From the NCBI GenBank assembly GCA_002348365.1, contig DEBC01000038.1, positions 1 to 26,386 on the forward strand: 26,386 nt of DNA, read 5' to 3'. Below are positions 25,678 through 26,386 of the stretch, piece by piece (position 1 is the stretch's first letter; each line of letters begins with the position of its first letter). The translations under genes and the position numbers were made by a program. This DNA comes from Alphaproteobacteria bacterium UBA2966. GTDB taxonomy: Bacteria > Pseudomonadota > Alphaproteobacteria > UBA2966. Below the pieces are notes generated by a model. It saw only the letters and a list, made by a program, of their open reading frames with translations, did not search any database and had not been told where the DNA came from.

Positions 25678-25819
25678 TTTAATGCATGGAATCGGGTGCC
25701 ATTTCGGCCACCTTAGCGGTCGAAATCGAAGCCACGTGTTCCTGCGAAAAATGTGGTGACCAATTGAAAATGGACTCACTCAATTTTCGAGAAAGCGATA
25801 TTCAGAGGAACTCTTGCAA

Positions 25820-26386
25820 ATGACATTTTACCCGAACGAACGTATTGCGTTGTTCATTGATGGGGCCAATATGTATTCCGCCGCTCGCACGCTTGGTTTC
25901 GATATTGATTACAAACGCCTGAGAGACCATTTCGCGACACAGGCTCGGGTTGTTCGGGCGATATATTATACCGCTCTCATCGAAGACCAGGAGTATTCGC
26001 CTATCCGCCCACTTGTGGACTGGCTGGACTACAACGGCTTCACATTGGTCACCAAGCCGACGAAAGAGTTTACCGACGCCTCGGGACGGCGAAAGATCAA
26101 AGGCAACATGGATATCGAACTCGCGGTCGATGTCATGGAAATGGCACCCCACCTGGATCACATCGTTCTGTTTTCGGGAGACGGGGATTTCAGAAGGCTG
26201 GTCGAAGCAGTACAGCGCAAAGGCGCTCGAGTGACGGTTGTTAGCACCGTAGAGTCAACGCCGCCAATGGTGGCTGACGAGCTTCGGCGCCAGGCAGACC
26301 ACTTTATCGACTTGCGAGAACTCCAGGTACTGGTTGAACGGGAATCTCGGCCATCGCACGAGCCCGCCCAGTTTCACAGTCCCGAT
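25820..26386 (+). CDS. NYN-domain (LabA/DUF88-like) protein, partial at right edge
   Basis: The frame is open from the ATG at 25820 to the window edge (189 codons) with no stop, so the C-terminus is missing. The NYN domain is a PIN-like nuclease fold. Its acidic sites are visible: ALFIDGANMYSAA near the start, GNMDIELAVDVMEMA in the middle, and HIVLFSGDGDFRRLVEAVQR, followed by GARVTVVST. Family members are thought to act on RNA; no substrate is known for this one. AGAGGA lies about 10 bases before the ATG. It is divergent from folK, a neighbourhood common in alphaproteobacteria. Confidence 0.9.
   Translation, partial: MTFYPNERIALFIDGANMYSAARTLGFDIDYKRLRDHFATQARVVRAIYYTALIEDQEYSPIRPLVDWLDYNGFTLVTKPTKEFTDASGRRKIKGNMDIELAVDVMEMAPHLDHIVLFSGDGDFRRLVEAVQRKGARVTVVSTVESTPPMVADELRRQADHFIDLRELQVLVERESRPSHEPAQFHSPD

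Overview
The window looks like chromosome of an alphaproteobacterium, possibly of the Rhodospirillales/Kiloniellales type; the order is inferred, not proven. The grounds are the moderately GC-rich sequence and the long minus-strand block folK / rpoZ-rsh-DUF2062-pdxJ-acpS-lepB-rnc-era-recO-parC, an arrangement common in that class. An RDD-family gene next to a leucyl/arginyl-protein transferase gene also fits. No rRNA, tRNA, CRISPR array, intact insertion sequence or phage gene was found.

Region 1 (about 1-6372, plus strand) is a vitamin B12 uptake operon. A cobalamin riboswitch (about 219-403) precedes btuB (outer-membrane receptor), btuF (periplasmic binding protein), btuC (permease), btuD (ATPase) and a dedicated tonB. 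The last four cistrons overlap by 4 bases each (GTGA or ATGA), so they look translationally coupled. The set covers receptor, energy transducer and ABC importer, but lacks exbB/exbD. Its end is convergent with region 2, and the two stop codons share one CTAG.

Region 2 (6369-8130, minus strand) holds two tandem beta-hydroxyacid dehydrogenase paralogues (3-hydroxyisobutyrate dehydrogenase / tartronate semialdehyde reductase family).

Region 3 (8275-14911) is mixed. It contains a broken penicillin-acylase-family gene (nonsense codon, frameshift, lost C-terminus), about 400 bp without a recognisable gene, and a MotB C-terminal fragment. Intact RDD-family, bpt and TakP-like TRAP binding-protein genes follow. 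It ends in a broken AMP-binding acid-CoA ligase gene (frameshift, damaged ATP-binding motif, lost C-terminus). This is local gene decay between conserved blocks.

Region 4 (14969-24984, minus strand) is a core housekeeping block. It covers transcription (omega), the stringent response (Rsh), B6 synthesis (PdxJ), acyl-carrier-protein activation (AcpS), protein export (LepB), RNA processing and ribosome assembly (RNase III, Era), recombination repair (RecO) and chromosome decatenation (ParC). Short gaps or 4-base overlaps suggest one or a few operons.

Region 5 (25087-26386) has folK on the minus strand and, divergently, a NYN/LabA-like gene that runs off the right edge.

I found no clearly new multi-gene system. 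The most useful leads are the riboswitch leader architecture, the decay patterns, and two unusual active-site substitutions: Asn at an expected metal-ligand Asp in RNase III, and Gln at the quinolone-contact Ser position in ParC.
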